A stretch of DNA of 64,000 nucleotides from Streptantibioticus ferralitis (GTDB lineage: Bacteria; Actinomycetota; Actinomycetes; Streptomycetales; Streptomycetaceae), in assembly GCF_029223525.1 (NCBI RefSeq), contig NZ_JARHTQ010000005.1, positions 62,001 to 126,000 of the forward strand. Reading direction: 5' to 3'. Both the position numbers and the translations under genes were made by a program. Positions 49,789-59,284 of this stretch are shown one piece after another. Each line of letters opens with the position of its first letter. Within the stretch, counting starts at the first letter, position 1. A model generated the notes under the pieces. It was not told the origin of the DNA, did not search any database, and saw only the letters and a list, made by a program, of their open reading frames with translations.

Positions 49789-51195
49789 TCACGACGCCAG
49801 CTCCGACAGTGGCGCGGCGGCGAGGTCGAGGGCGGTGGTGGCGGACCAGCCGCGAACGGCGGCGTCGGCGATCCGGCCAGCCTCGCCGACGTAGTCGTCG
49901 GCGGTGACCGGCGGGTCGGGCAGCAGCTCGCGCCTGCCCTGCTCGTCGGCGACCTCGGCCAGCACCTCGGCCAGCGTGCGGCCGGTACGGCGAGCCCGTG
50001 CAGACGCCTCGTAGACCAGGTCGTGCGCGTGCTCGCGCCCCATCGCGCCGGCGAGCGAGATCATCTGAGCCTCGGCCATCACCAGGCCGCCGTCCTGCTC
50101 AAGGTTGACGCGCATCCGCTCGGCGTCGACCCGCATCCCCTGGACAACGAGGAGCGTCTCGGACAGCGCGGTGCCGGCCAGCACGGCCAGCTGCGGCACC
50201 ACCTGCCACTCGATCTGCCACTCTCCGGCGGCCCGCTCGTGGCCCGCCTCCTGCAGCCGGGCCAGCGAGGAGGCAAGCGCGCCCGCGGTGCCGGTCAACC
50301 CGATGACGATCTCCGACGAGATCGGATTGACCTTCTGCGGCATCGTCGAGGACGCACCGCGGTGGCTCTCGAACGGCTCGAAAACCTCGCCGATCTCGGT
50401 GCGGGACAGGTCCACGACGTTGCGGGCCAGCCTGGCGCAGGTGGCGGTGATCGTCGTGCACAGCCAGCCGAACTCGGCGACGCCGTCCCGGTCGACGTGC
50501 CACGGCACGTCGGTGTGGAACAAGCCGAGCCGGCGGGCCATGCTCGCCCGGACCTCGGCGGAGTGCGGGCCGAGCGCGGCCGCGGTGCCGCCGGCGCCGA
50601 ACAGCGAGATCACGGCGATCCGCGGGGCCGCTTGCGCCAGCCGCTCGCGCTGCCGGGTGAACTGCGCGAGCAGGGCGCCGAGGGTGGCGCCGAACGTGGT
50701 CGGGACGGCCTGCTGGGCGTGCGTGCGGGCGGCCATCACGGTGCGGGCGTGTTCGGCGACCTGCTCGGCGAGGGCGTCTCCGAGCAGGCTGAGCCGCCGG
50801 TCCAGCGCGACCATTGACCGGGCCATCTGCAGGGCCAGGCCAGTGTCCATGATGTCCTGGGTGGTGGCGCCGTAGTGCACCCGGCCGTCCGGGCCGGGCG
50901 GCAGCGCCGCGGCGACTTCCCGGACCAGGCCGAGGATCGGGTACCCGACGTTGCGGGCGGTCTTCCAGAGCACCTCGGGGTCGATGGTGTCGACGACGGC
51001 GACGCGCGCGATCGCGTCGGCGTCAGAGTCGCTGATCACGCCGTGCTCGGCCTGGGCCCAGGCCAGCGCCCGCTCGGCGGCGAGCCAGCCCTCGACCGAG
51101 CTGCGCCCGGAGAAGATCTCCAGCTGCTCCTGGTCACCCGCGAGGTGGGTGAGCAGGGAGAACGGGGATCGGCCGGTGTGGACGACCGGGGTCAT
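49789..51195 (-). CDS. Adenylosuccinate lyase/carboxymuconate cycloisomerase superfamily enzyme
   Basis: 468 residues from the ATG after AGGAGG. RSPFSLLTHLAGDQEQLEIFSGRSSVEGWLAAERALAWAQ and the superfamily signature GASSTMPQKVNPISSEIV (SSxxMPxKxNxxxxE) identify the fumarase/aspartase fold. VHYGATTQDIMDTGLALQMARSM is typical of the PcaB (3-carboxy-cis,cis-muconate cycloisomerase) branch. The other protocatechuate genes are absent, so a distinct lyase on a related substrate, such as an argininosuccinate-like reaction, is possible. Not clustered with related pathway genes. Confidence 0.85.
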   Translation of the reverse strand: MTPVVHTGRSPFSLLTHLAGDQEQLEIFSGRSSVEGWLAAERALAWAQAEHGVISDSDADAIARVAVVDTIDPEVLWKTARNVGYPILGLVREVAAALPPGPDGRVHYGATTQDIMDTGLALQMARSMVALDRRLSLLGDALAEQVAEHARTVMAARTHAQQAVPTTFGATLGALLAQFTRQRERLAQAAPRIAVISLFGAGGTAAALGPHSAEVRASMARRLGLFHTDVPWHVDRDGVAEFGWLCTTITATCARLARNVVDLSRTEIGEVFEPFESHRGASSTMPQKVNPISSEIVIGLTGTAGALASSLARLQEAGHERAAGEWQIEWQVVPQLAVLAGTALSETLLVVQGMRVDAERMRVNLEQDGGLVMAEAQMISLAGAMGREHAHDLVYEASARARRTGRTLAEVLAEVADEQGRRELLPDPPVTADDYVGEAGRIADAAVRGWSATTALDLAAAPLSELAS

Positions 51196-51334
51196 CGTCA
51201 AACCTCCTGGATACGACGTTGCGGCCATGCCCCGTGGACACCGGATCGCCTCGCCGTGCCTTCAGGGGCCACCACCTGCCCCCAAAGCTCGGCGTCACGC
51301 CCATGGAGGGCGACCTCGGCCTCCGGGTTCGGGC

Positions 51335-52216
51335 TCAGTCGTACTGCGGCGTGTCCACTGCCGGGGCGTGGTGCGGTTGGTCGGTCCAGCTGGCGAGGAG
51401 TCGCAGCGCGGTTTCGGAAGGGGAGCCGGCTTCGGTGGTGTAGGTGCACAGGGTCTGGTCCGGGTCTCCGGGCAGGGGAAGGCATTCGTAGTCGATGGTG
51501 AGGTCACCGACGACGGGGTGGTGGTACCGCTTGGTGCCGTGGCTGCGCTCGCGGACGTTGTGGTCGGCCCACCAGCGGCGGAACTCGGGGCTCTTGACGG
51601 CGAGTTCCCCGACCAGTTCCGCCAGGAGAGGATCGTCGGGATGGCGTCCGGCGTCCAGTCTCAGGATGCCGACGTTGTCCCTGGCCACCGTCTCCCAGTC
51701 GACGTAGAGCTCGCGGACCGACTCGTCGAGAAAGGTGTAGCGGAGCATGTTCCGGTCGCGCGGGGGGAGCGCTTCGAAGTCGGTCAGGAGAGCTGCGGCA
51801 AGGCGGTTGATGGCCAGGACGTCCATACGGCGCCCGAAGACGAACGCCGGCACTGTTTCTCCGAGGCTCTCCAGGAGCCGGCGGACGCCGGGGCGAACCC
51901 GTTGCACGCGGGCAGGCGGCCTGCGGCGGGTTTGCCGGGGAGCCTGGGCGATCTGGAACAGATAGGCCCGTTCCGTCGGGTCCAGGCGCAGGGCGCGGGC
52001 CACCGCGTCGAGCACCTCGTCGGAGGGACGGAGGGCACGGCCCTGTTCCAGGCGGCTGTAGTAGTCCGGGCTCACCCCGGCCAACTGCGCGACCTCTTCG
52101 CGGCGCAACCCGGGTACCCGGCGCACGCCGGCGCGGGTGTCGAACCCCGCGTCGAGCGGGTCGAGGCGGGCCCGGCGGCTGCTCAGGAACTCCTTCAGCT
52201 CCAGGTTCTGCTCCAT
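51335..52216 (-). CDS. XRE-family regulator with MmyB-like ligand domain
   Basis: 293 residues from ATG. HTH: RRVPGLRREEVAQLAGVSPDYYSRLEQGRALRPSDEVLDAVARAL. MmyB domain: VPAFVFGRRMDVLAINRLAAALLTDF, LRYTFLDESVRELYVDWETVARDNVGILRLDAGRHPDDP, FRRWWADHNVRERSHGTKRYHHPVVGDLTIDYECLPLPGDPDQTLCTYT, a near-perfect family pattern. It should control the divergent zinc alcohol dehydrogenase, 260 bp away, and is a paralogue of the regulator at 24800. Confidence 0.95.
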   Translation of the reverse strand: MEQNLELKEFLSSRRARLDPLDAGFDTRAGVRRVPGLRREEVAQLAGVSPDYYSRLEQGRALRPSDEVLDAVARALRLDPTERAYLFQIAQAPRQTRRRPPARVQRVRPGVRRLLESLGETVPAFVFGRRMDVLAINRLAAALLTDFEALPPRDRNMLRYTFLDESVRELYVDWETVARDNVGILRLDAGRHPDDPLLAELVGELAVKSPEFRRWWADHNVRERSHGTKRYHHPVVGDLTIDYECLPLPGDPDQTLCTYTTEAGSPSETALRLLASWTDQPHHAPAVDTPQYD

Positions 52217-52475
52217 TGCCCCAGTGTGCGACACCGGGCGTGCGGCAGGGACCGACGAGGGTGGTTCTGTCGAACCGTGGTCGACCGGACCCAGGTCGAT
52301 CAGGGCCGGATTTGGGCGAGGGCAACGGTATCCAGCCTGATTGCCTTGATGGCGGTGGACGCGAGCCACCTCGCTCGCCGGACTTCCGCTTTGGTCGTCC
52401 GGGCGTCCGCGGTCCCGCATCGGGATCGCGGAGCAGCGAAATCCGTTGAGTATCCCGACATTTGAGAGGACGAGC

Positions 52476-53501
52476 ATGGCCACGATGCGAGCGGTGCAGG
52501 TCTCCAAGGCCGGAGGGCCCCTTGAGCTCGTCGAGCGCGATCTGCCGGAGCCCGGCGAGGGCGAGGTCCGGGTGCGGGTGCAGGCCTGTGGGGTCTGCCA
52601 CTCGGACATGTTCGCCAAGGAGGGCCTCATGGGCGAGGCCACGCCGTTTCCGATCATCCCGGGCCACGAGGTGGTCGGCCTGATCGACGAGGTGGGCCCA
52701 GGGGTGAGCGGCTCGTGGTCGCCCGGTGACCGGGTGGGTGTGGGCTGGTTCGGTGGCGCCTGCTACCACTGCGAGCGGTGCCGTCGCGGAGATTTCATCA
52801 CCTGTCGCAACGGGCGGATCCCGGGCATCACCTTCGACGGTGGATACGCCGAGGCGGTCGTGGTGCCGGCCGACGCGCTGGCGCGAGTGCCCGACGAGCT
52901 CTCAGCCGAGGATGCCGCACCGCTGCTGTGCGCGGGCGTCGCCGCCTTCCACGGGCTGCGCTCCAGCCCGGTGCGTCCCGGTGACCGCGTCGCGGTGGTC
53001 GGCGTCGGTGGGCTCGGGCACCTGGCGATCCAGTTCGCGGTCAAGATGGGTTGCGAGGTCGTCGCGATCTCGCGCGGGCCCGAGAAGGCGGAGCTGGTGT
53101 GTCGGCTCGGCGCTCACCACTACATCGACTCGCAGGCCCGCGATGCCGGCGAGGCGCTCGCCGAACTGGGTGGCGCCGACGTCGTCGTCGCCACCACCAC
53201 CAGCGGGTCGGCCGTGGCCTCGACGGTCGCCGGTCTCGCCCCGCGCGGTCAGGTGGTGGTGCTCGGAGCCGCCGAGACGCCGATCGAACTCAATGCGTTG
53301 AACCTCATCGGACCGGCCACCTCCGTCGCCGGCCACCCGTCGGGCTCCTCGCAGGACTCCGAGGACACCATGCGGTTCTGCCGCATCACGGGCGTCCGCC
53401 CGATGGTGGAGACCATGCCGCTGGAGAAGGCCGCCGAGGCCTACGACCGGATGATGTCCAACGACGCGCGCTTCCGGATGGTCCTGACGACCGTTCAATG
53501 A
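52476..53501 (+). CDS. Zinc-dependent alcohol dehydrogenase
   Basis: 341 residues. Catalytic zinc ligands in CGVCHSDM and GHEVVG; structural zinc in CYHCERCRRGDFITC (four cysteines). Cofactor loop VGVGGLGHLAIQFAVKMG. The pair with an MmyB-type regulator and the alcohol-dehydrogenase class (CAD/YahK-like, aldehyde reducing) suggest NADPH-dependent reduction of aldehydes. ATG follows GAGAGGA. Divergent from 52216 with a 260-bp promoter region. Confidence 0.95.
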   Translation: MATMRAVQVSKAGGPLELVERDLPEPGEGEVRVRVQACGVCHSDMFAKEGLMGEATPFPIIPGHEVVGLIDEVGPGVSGSWSPGDRVGVGWFGGACYHCERCRRGDFITCRNGRIPGITFDGGYAEAVVVPADALARVPDELSAEDAAPLLCAGVAAFHGLRSSPVRPGDRVAVVGVGGLGHLAIQFAVKMGCEVVAISRGPEKAELVCRLGAHHYIDSQARDAGEALAELGGADVVVATTTSGSAVASTVAGLAPRGQVVVLGAAETPIELNALNLIGPATSVAGHPSGSSQDSEDTMRFCRITGVRPMVETMPLEKAAEAYDRMMSNDARFRMVLTTVQ

Positions 53502-53532
53502 CCGCCAGCCCCGCCTCCGCGTCACGGTGGCG

Positions 53533-53682
53533 ATGAACCGCCACACCGACCGCGTCCTCGCCGCCTTGATCGGCGAACCCCTCAGCGGACCGCCCGGCGA
53601 CCAGGCCGGGGGGAACACCGCCGGCCACGCCACGGCCACTGCACTCCACACCGAGCCCACGACGTCGTGGGACGGGCGCTGA
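53533..53682 (+). CDS. Small ORF between the dehydrogenase and DJ-1 genes
   Basis: A 49-residue frame MNRHTDRVLAALIGEPLSGPPG, ending in GHATATALHTEPTTSWDGR, starts 31 bp after the dehydrogenase stop. G/C bias at third positions is good. No family is recognised and it may be a gene remnant. Confidence 0.3.
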   Translation: MNRHTDRVLAALIGEPLSGPPGDQAGGNTAGHATATALHTEPTTSWDGR

Positions 53683-53745
53683 GGCGCTCTGGTGACCCGG
53701 CGACGCGGCAAACCGAACCAACTGCCAAAGAGCAAGGAGAGGCCA

Positions 53746-54438
53746 ATGAGCAACATCCTGATCGTCCTGTCCGGGGCCGACCACTGGACCCTGGCCGACG
53801 GCACCAAGCACCCGAGTGGGTACTGGGCCGAGGAATTCGTGGTGCCTCACGAGAAGTTCACCCAGGCCGGGCACACCGTTGAGGTCGCCACCCCGGCCGG
53901 CCGGCGGCCGACCCCGGACCCGCTCAGCTTCACGCCGGACGTCGCCGGACCGGACGCCGCGCACTACTCGGAGTACGTCGACTCCCTCTCCGAGATGCTC
54001 GGCTTCCCCCTGAAGCTGGCCGATGTGGATGTCGCCGGCTACGACGCGGTGGTGATCCCGGGTGGGCACGGGCCGATGGAAGACCTGGCCGACGACCGCG
54101 CGATGGGCCGTCTGCTCGCCGCCGCGGACGCCGCCGGGAAGATCATCGCCTCGGTCTGCCACGGCCCGGCCGCCCTGCTCAGCGCTACCGACTCCAACGG
54201 GAGGTGGCTGTTCGCCGACCGTCGGCTGACCTGCCTCACCGATGAGGAGGAGACCGAGTTCGGCACCGCGGCGAAGGCCCCCTGGCTGTTGGAATCGCGG
54301 CTGCGTGAGCGGGGCGCGCAGTTCGAGGGTGGTCCGGTGTGGGCGCCGAACGTCGTGCGCGACGGACACCTGATCAGCGGTCAGAACCCGGCATCGAGTG
54401 GCGCGATGGCCGACGCCGTCCTCACCGCGCTCGGCTGA
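53746..54438 (+). CDS. DJ-1/PfpI-family (type 1 glutamine amidotransferase-like) protein, Hsp31-like
   Basis: 230 residues, ATG after AAGGAG. SGADHWTLADGTKHPSGYWAEEFVVPHEKFTQAGHTVEVATPAGRRP is the start of the Hsp31-like DJ-1 branch; the nucleophile elbow is IASVCHGPAAL (Cys-His), with GGHGPMEDL preceding. Members act as glyoxalases/protein deglycases, removing methylglyoxal adducts. With the dehydrogenase just upstream, a reactive-aldehyde defence is plausible. Full length. Confidence 0.93.
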   Translation: MSNILIVLSGADHWTLADGTKHPSGYWAEEFVVPHEKFTQAGHTVEVATPAGRRPTPDPLSFTPDVAGPDAAHYSEYVDSLSEMLGFPLKLADVDVAGYDAVVIPGGHGPMEDLADDRAMGRLLAAADAAGKIIASVCHGPAALLSATDSNGRWLFADRRLTCLTDEEETEFGTAAKAPWLLESRLRERGAQFEGGPVWAPNVVRDGHLISGQNPASSGAMADAVLTALG

Positions 54439-55224
54439 GCAGGCGTCGCATCAGCGGAACGGTGTCGACTCGGGAGCCACCCGCCGACAGGGTTGCTGCT
54501 GGCGGGCGCTGCACCGGCCCCTCCGTGTCGAGACCAACCCGGCGGGGCCGCTGTAGCGCGGTCCCCCGGCCGTCGCCTGGCCGCGGGTGCCGTCAGACCG
54601 GAGTCGGCATCCGCGGATCACCGCAGTCCGCGGTCCTGCGCCCCTTCGGCGAAGCACTCTCGCTGTATCGCAGGCCGCACGGGGTACCGGCCAGGTACGC
54701 ACCCCATCCTTCGGCGAGGGTGGCGTGTCGCCCCGCAGGATCGGGTTCCCCAGCCCCGAACACGACGGCCAGATCAGCCGGCGTCGGGAGACAAGCGCTC
54801 GCGGCGGCCGCCCACCCCGCTTCGACCTCGATGCCGGCCGGAACGTGGTCCAGCGGTGCGTCAACCAGCGCGAGCGGTGCCGTCCGCCACGGCGAACGCA
54901 CTGTCCACGTCCGCGCCGGGAGTGCCGTCGCCGCGACCCTGCCATGGCTACACACAGACCTGCAGGACACGATCAACCCGGTGCGCAGCCGACGGCGGCA
55001 GATCGCTCGGGTCGGCAACGTCCGTGCGGCGCCGTGGAGATCACCCCTCGACGGTGGACGGGCGACGACCGCTGTCGAGCACGTCCAGGTGCTCGGCGTG
55101 AGAACGAGAACTCGCGGCGCCGCTGGTGAACCGCGTACCCCCGGGAGAACCGACAACTCAGAGGCCGTGCGGCGAACTGGTCGCAGGTCTCGATCCGCAC
55201 GTGGAGAGCGAGGAATTCGATCCG
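54439..55224. other. Region without a supported gene
   Basis: 785 bp. A minus-strand frame (54593-55156) has a coding-like second half (LDHVPAGIEVEAGWAAAASACLPTPADLAVVFGAGEPDP), but its start is low-complexity and it matches nothing I know. No strong hairpin is seen. Confidence 0.35.
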
Positions 55225-56691
55225 ATGAGCACCACCATTTCCGAAACCACAGTGATCGGGCGCGTTGAGAAGAAGCTCTTCATCGGGGGACGGTGGCGTG
55301 CCGCCACCGGGGGCCGGACGTTCGCGGTCGAGAATCCCGCGACGGGTGCGGCGCTGTGCGAGGTCGCGGACGCATCGCCCGAGGACGCGATGGCAGCCCT
55401 CGATGCCGCCAGTGCTGCCCAGGCGTCCTGGGCCGCGGTGGCGCCCCGAGAACGCGGCGAGATCCTCCGGCGCGCCTACGAACTGCTCACCGAGCGCGCC
55501 GAGGAGATCGCGCTGCTGATCACGCTCGAAATGGGCAAGTCCTTGGCCGAGTCGCGGGCCGAGGTCTCCTACGGCGCCGAGTTCTTCCGGTGGTTCTCCG
55601 AGGAGGCAGTCCGCATTTCCGGCGAGTGGAAGGTGAACGGTGCCGGAAACGGCCGCATCGTCACCATGCGCCAGCCCGTGGGTCCCTGTCTGCTGATCAC
55701 TCCGTGGAACGCCCCGCTGGCGATGCCGACGCGCAAGATCGGGCCGGCGATCGCCGCGGGGTGCACGATGGTCGTGAAGCCGGCACCCCAGACGCCGCTG
55801 ACCGCACTGCTGCTCGCCGACGTCCTGACCGAAGCCGGCCTACCGGAGGGCGTGCTCAACGTGGTGACCACCTCCGCGGCCGGGCCGGTCACCCAGCCCC
55901 TGATCCATGACAGGCGACTGCGGAAGCTGTCGTTCACCGGGTCGACAGCGGTGGGCAGGACACTGCTTGAGAGCGCGGCGGACAACGTCCTGCGGACGTC
56001 GATGGAACTGGGCGGCAACGCACCGTTCATCGTGTGCGCCGACGCCGATGTGGACGCGGCGGTGGACGGCGCGATGATCGCGAAGATGCGCAACCTCGGT
56101 GAGGCGTGCATCGCCGCCAACTGGTTCTTCGTACACGCCGACGTTGCCGAGGAGTTCACCGAGAAGCTGACCACCCGCATGGCCGCCCTGACCATCGGGC
56201 GGGGCGTCGACGAAGGAGCCGAGGTCGGGCCCCTGATCGACGCCACCCAGCGGGCCAGGGTCGCCGGACTCGTCGACGACGCCGTGAGCCGCGGTGCCCG
56301 GATCGTCACCGGAGGCAAGGCGCCGAGCGGGGCCGGATACTTCTACCCACCGACGGTGCTCGCCGACGTCCCGGCCTCCGCCCGTCTGACCCGAGAAGAG
56401 ATCTTCGGCCCGGTGGCACCGATCTCGTCGTTCACCGACGAGCAGGAGATGATCCGTTCTGCCAACGACACCGAGTTCGGGCTCGTCAGCTACCTCTACA
56501 CGCGCGACATCAGCCGGGCGATCCGGCTCACGGAGCAACTCCAGTCGGGAATGGTCGGGCTGAACCGAGGTCTGGTGTCGGATGCCGCAGCTCCGTTCGG
56601 CGGGGTGAAGCATTCAGGTCTCGGTCGCGAGGGCGGGGTCGCCGGGATCGACGAGTACCTCGAGACCAAGTACGTGGCGCTGGGACTCTGA
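55225..56691 (+). CDS. NAD(P)-dependent aldehyde dehydrogenase, succinate-semialdehyde type
   Basis: 488 residues with ALDH hallmarks: KLFIGGRWRAATGGRTFAVENPATG, PWNAPLAMPTRKIGPAIAAGCTMVVKPAPQTPLTALLLADVLTEAGLPEGV, SFTGSTAVGRTLL, general base in MELGGNAPFIV, catalytic Cys in NLGEACIAANWFFV (the usual NAGQxC is altered to NLGEAC), and the end FGGVKHSGLGREGG. This matches GabD-like succinate-semialdehyde dehydrogenases. The ATG has GAGGAA 12 nt upstream. No transaminase or transporter gene is adjacent. Confidence 0.92.
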   Translation: MSTTISETTVIGRVEKKLFIGGRWRAATGGRTFAVENPATGAALCEVADASPEDAMAALDAASAAQASWAAVAPRERGEILRRAYELLTERAEEIALLITLEMGKSLAESRAEVSYGAEFFRWFSEEAVRISGEWKVNGAGNGRIVTMRQPVGPCLLITPWNAPLAMPTRKIGPAIAAGCTMVVKPAPQTPLTALLLADVLTEAGLPEGVLNVVTTSAAGPVTQPLIHDRRLRKLSFTGSTAVGRTLLESAADNVLRTSMELGGNAPFIVCADADVDAAVDGAMIAKMRNLGEACIAANWFFVHADVAEEFTEKLTTRMAALTIGRGVDEGAEVGPLIDATQRARVAGLVDDAVSRGARIVTGGKAPSGAGYFYPPTVLADVPASARLTREEIFGPVAPISSFTDEQEMIRSANDTEFGLVSYLYTRDISRAIRLTEQLQSGMVGLNRGLVSDAAAPFGGVKHSGLGREGGVAGIDEYLETKYVALGL

Positions 56692-57211
56692 CCGCTGCCT
56701 CGAACAGACCGCAGGGCGCGGGCGGCGCTCGACGGGCAGGCGGACGAGGCTCCCATCCCATTGCCCGGGCCCGTTCATTTCGCTCCCGGAGCGGTGGGCC
56801 ACCCGCTCCTGTAGCTCGTGGTCGGCCAGGCAGCGCCGCCACGCGTCCAGGTTGGCCTTCGGCGCCACCTCATCCAGCGTCAGGTTGTCGTTGCGCTCCC
56901 GAAGGCACTGCATTGCCGCACCTCCCGTCTCCCCTACGGCGTCCGTCAGGGGCACTGTCCTGGCACCCGCTGTCGAGCCGTCGCAGGACGGACGATGGAT
57001 CCGCAGACCTGATGCGCATGAGCCGTGCCGCCCCCTCGGAAGCGGGAGGCGGTCCCGCGATCGTGCTGTTCCATCGGCCTGCTACCGCGGCCACGAACGC
57101 CAGGGGCCGTCCGGCCCCTGCGCCTGCGACGAGGGCGGAGCGACCATGGCAGTAGGGGCGAGACACCTGCGCGGGCGCGCGCGGCCGCGCAGGATGAGGA
57201 GGTGGGTCGCG
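56692..57211. other. Intergenic region before pspA
   Basis: 520 bp. A minus-strand frame ending near 56700 contains MQCLRERNDNLTLDEVAPKA but has no recognised family. The last 100 bp should hold the pspA promoter; I see no clear PspF or other site. Confidence 0.35.
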
Positions 57212-57985
57212 ATGACCAGCATCACCCGCCGTATCGCGGCACTGTTCAGGATCAAGGTGGACAAGGCCCTGGACCGCGCGGAGGACCCGCGGGAGCTTCT
57301 CGACTACTCCTACGAAAAGCAGCTGGACCTGCTGCAGAAGGTACGGCGCGGCATGGTGGACGTGGCCACCAGCCGCAAACGCGTCGAGAGCCAGATCACC
57401 CAGCTGAACCAGTCGGGCACGAAGTTGGGGGGCCGGGCGCAGCAGGCGCTGGCGGTCGGACGTGAGGATCTTGCCCGCGAGGCGTTGGCTCGGCGCGCGG
57501 CCGTGACGTCAAAGATCACCGATCTACAGGAGCAGGAAGTGTCGCTCCAGGCGGACGAGGAGAAGCTCACGCTGGCCTCGCAGCGGCTGCAGTCGCAGGT
57601 GGATGCGTTCCGTACCCGCAAGGAGACGATCAAGGCCAGCCATACCGCGGCCGAGGCCGGGACCCACATCGGCGAAGCTGTTACCGGCGTCTCCGAGGAG
57701 ATGGGCGAGATCGGGATGGCCATGCAGCGTGCCCAGGACAAGACCGAGCAGTTGCAGGCCCGCGCGGGCGCGCTGGACGAGCTGCTCGCCTCGGGGGCGC
57801 TGGAGGACGCCGCGCTTCCGGCAGGGCGCGACGACGTGCAGGCCCAGCTCGACGCCGTCACCGAGGGCCACGACATCGAGGCGGAGCTGGACCGGATGAA
57901 GGCGCGGCTAAGGGCCTCTTCCGCCGCGCCGGCCTTGGATGCCGGGGACGGGCCCGCCACTTCGCCGGAGGAGAGGAAGTCATGA
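57212..57985 (+). CDS. pspA: PspA/IM30-family membrane-stress protein
   Basis: 257 residues, ATG after AGGAGGTGG. ITRRIAALFRIKVDKALDRAEDPRELLDYSYEKQLDLLQKVRRGMVDVATSRKRVESQI and the rest are one long helical coiled coil typical of PspA/VIPP1. The amphipathic N-terminal helix binds stressed membranes and the protein polymerises into rods there. The stop overlaps pspAA by 4 bp. In Streptomyces this gene set defends the cell membrane against proton leakage. Confidence 0.95.
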   Translation: MTSITRRIAALFRIKVDKALDRAEDPRELLDYSYEKQLDLLQKVRRGMVDVATSRKRVESQITQLNQSGTKLGGRAQQALAVGREDLAREALARRAAVTSKITDLQEQEVSLQADEEKLTLASQRLQSQVDAFRTRKETIKASHTAAEAGTHIGEAVTGVSEEMGEIGMAMQRAQDKTEQLQARAGALDELLASGALEDAALPAGRDDVQAQLDAVTEGHDIEAELDRMKARLRASSAAPALDAGDGPATSPEERKS

Positions 57986-58260
57986 TCGTTCGCATTCTCG
58001 GCGCAGGCCAGCACGGCATCGCCGAAACGCACCTTGATGAGCTCAATCAGCTTGACACCCGACTCCAGAACGCCGTTGGGGCTGCGAACGAGCAGGCGTT
58101 CGCAGCCGCCTCGCGAGTCCTGCCGGCGACCGTGCACCGCCTCGGGACTCCGCTGCCTGCCGAGACGCCCGCACCCTCGGTACCGGTACTGCCCGAACAC
58201 GACACCGGCCTCGGGCGAATGCACGCGCTCCTGGCCAATGCGAGCTTGATCATGCGATGA
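57982..58260 (+). CDS. pspAA: PspA-associated protein PspAA
   Basis: 92 residues: MIVRILGAGQHGIAETHLDELNQLDTRLQNAVGAANEQAFAAASRVLP and HRLGTPLPAETPAPSVPVLP match the family, whose start MIVRILG-x-GQ and GTPLP turn are conserved. Both ends overlap the neighbours by 4 bp (ATGA). It is assumed to work with PspA and the protease HtpX; mechanism unknown. Confidence 0.92.
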   Translation: MIVRILGAGQHGIAETHLDELNQLDTRLQNAVGAANEQAFAAASRVLPATVHRLGTPLPAETPAPSVPVLPEHDTGLGRMHALLANASLIMR

Positions 58261-59174
58261 GTGCGATGCGAAGCCACTTCCGCGCCGACCGGCAGCTGAC
58301 CGCACGCATGCTGGTCACGTTGTTCCTGCTGGGACTGCTGTACGTCGCCTTCATCGCGGCCCTGGTCGCCCTGCTGAGGTCCTGGGTCCTGGTCGTGGTC
58401 ATCGCGGCCGGGCTGCTGGCCGCCCAGTACTGGTACTCCGACAGGATCGCCCTGTTCGCCATGCACGCCCATGAGGTGAGCGCACAGGAGCAGCCTCGCC
58501 TGCACGGCGTCGTCGACCGGCTGTGCGCGATCGCGGACATGCCCAAACCACGGGTGGCCATCTCCGAGATGGACATGCCCAACGCGTTCGCCACCGGCCG
58601 CAACGCCGACCACGCGGTCCTGTGCGTCACCACCGGCCTGCTGCGCCGACTGGAGGTCGAGGAGCTGGAAGGCGTGCTCGCCCACGAACTCTCCCACGTC
58701 GCCCACCGCGACGTGGCCGTGATCACGATCGCCTCGTTCCTCGGGGTGCTGGCCGGGCTTCTGGTCCGCTTCGCGTTCTACTCGGAACTGTTCGGCGGCC
58801 GAGGCCAGCGCAACGACCAGAACACCGCCGTCCTCCTCGCGATCATCATGGCCGTCTCCGCCGTTGTCTACGTGATCAGCTTTCTGCTGATCAGGGCGCT
58901 GTCCCGCTACCGGGAGCTGGCCGCCGACCGCTCCGCCGCCATGCTCACCGGCCGCCCTTCGACGCTGGCCTCCGCCCTGACCAAGGTCAGCGGTGACATC
59001 GCCCGCATTCCCACGGAAGACCTGCGCACCGCGCAGCCGTTCAACGCCTTCTTCTTCAGCCCCGCTCTCGGTGAAGGCGCCAGCCTGGCAAGCCTGTTCT
59101 CCACCCACCCCAGTCTGCAGCGCCGCCTCGACCAGCTCGCGAAGATCTCCCTGCAACTGGGCGAGCCGACGTGA
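58257..59174 (+). CDS. htpX: Membrane zinc metalloprotease, HtpX family (M48)
   Basis: 305 residues with two N-terminal membrane helices (LVTLFLLGLLYVAFIAALVAL and LVVVIAAGLLAAQYWYS), the zinc site HELSH at 143-147 and third ligand region RYRELAADRSAAMLTGRP. Two more helices lie between. HtpX degrades misfolded membrane proteins. The gene overlaps pspAA by 4 bp; the usual fourth member PspAB does not follow. The domain ends with FSTHPSLQRRLDQL, the conserved HPS-x-xxR. Confidence 0.95.
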   Translation: MSAMRSHFRADRQLTARMLVTLFLLGLLYVAFIAALVALLRSWVLVVVIAAGLLAAQYWYSDRIALFAMHAHEVSAQEQPRLHGVVDRLCAIADMPKPRVAISEMDMPNAFATGRNADHAVLCVTTGLLRRLEVEELEGVLAHELSHVAHRDVAVITIASFLGVLAGLLVRFAFYSELFGGRGQRNDQNTAVLLAIIMAVSAVVYVISFLLIRALSRYRELAADRSAAMLTGRPSTLASALTKVSGDIARIPTEDLRTAQPFNAFFFSPALGEGASLASLFSTHPSLQRRLDQLAKISLQLGEPT

Positions 59175-59284
59175 ACCGCGCCCCCCGGGAGCGGCAGGCT
59201 GCCACCTCCCTCCCGCGAGCGCGTGCCCGAAGCGCCCCTGGCGCACGATGGCGCTGTTCGGGACTCCGGGGGTCCCTTGGGCGA

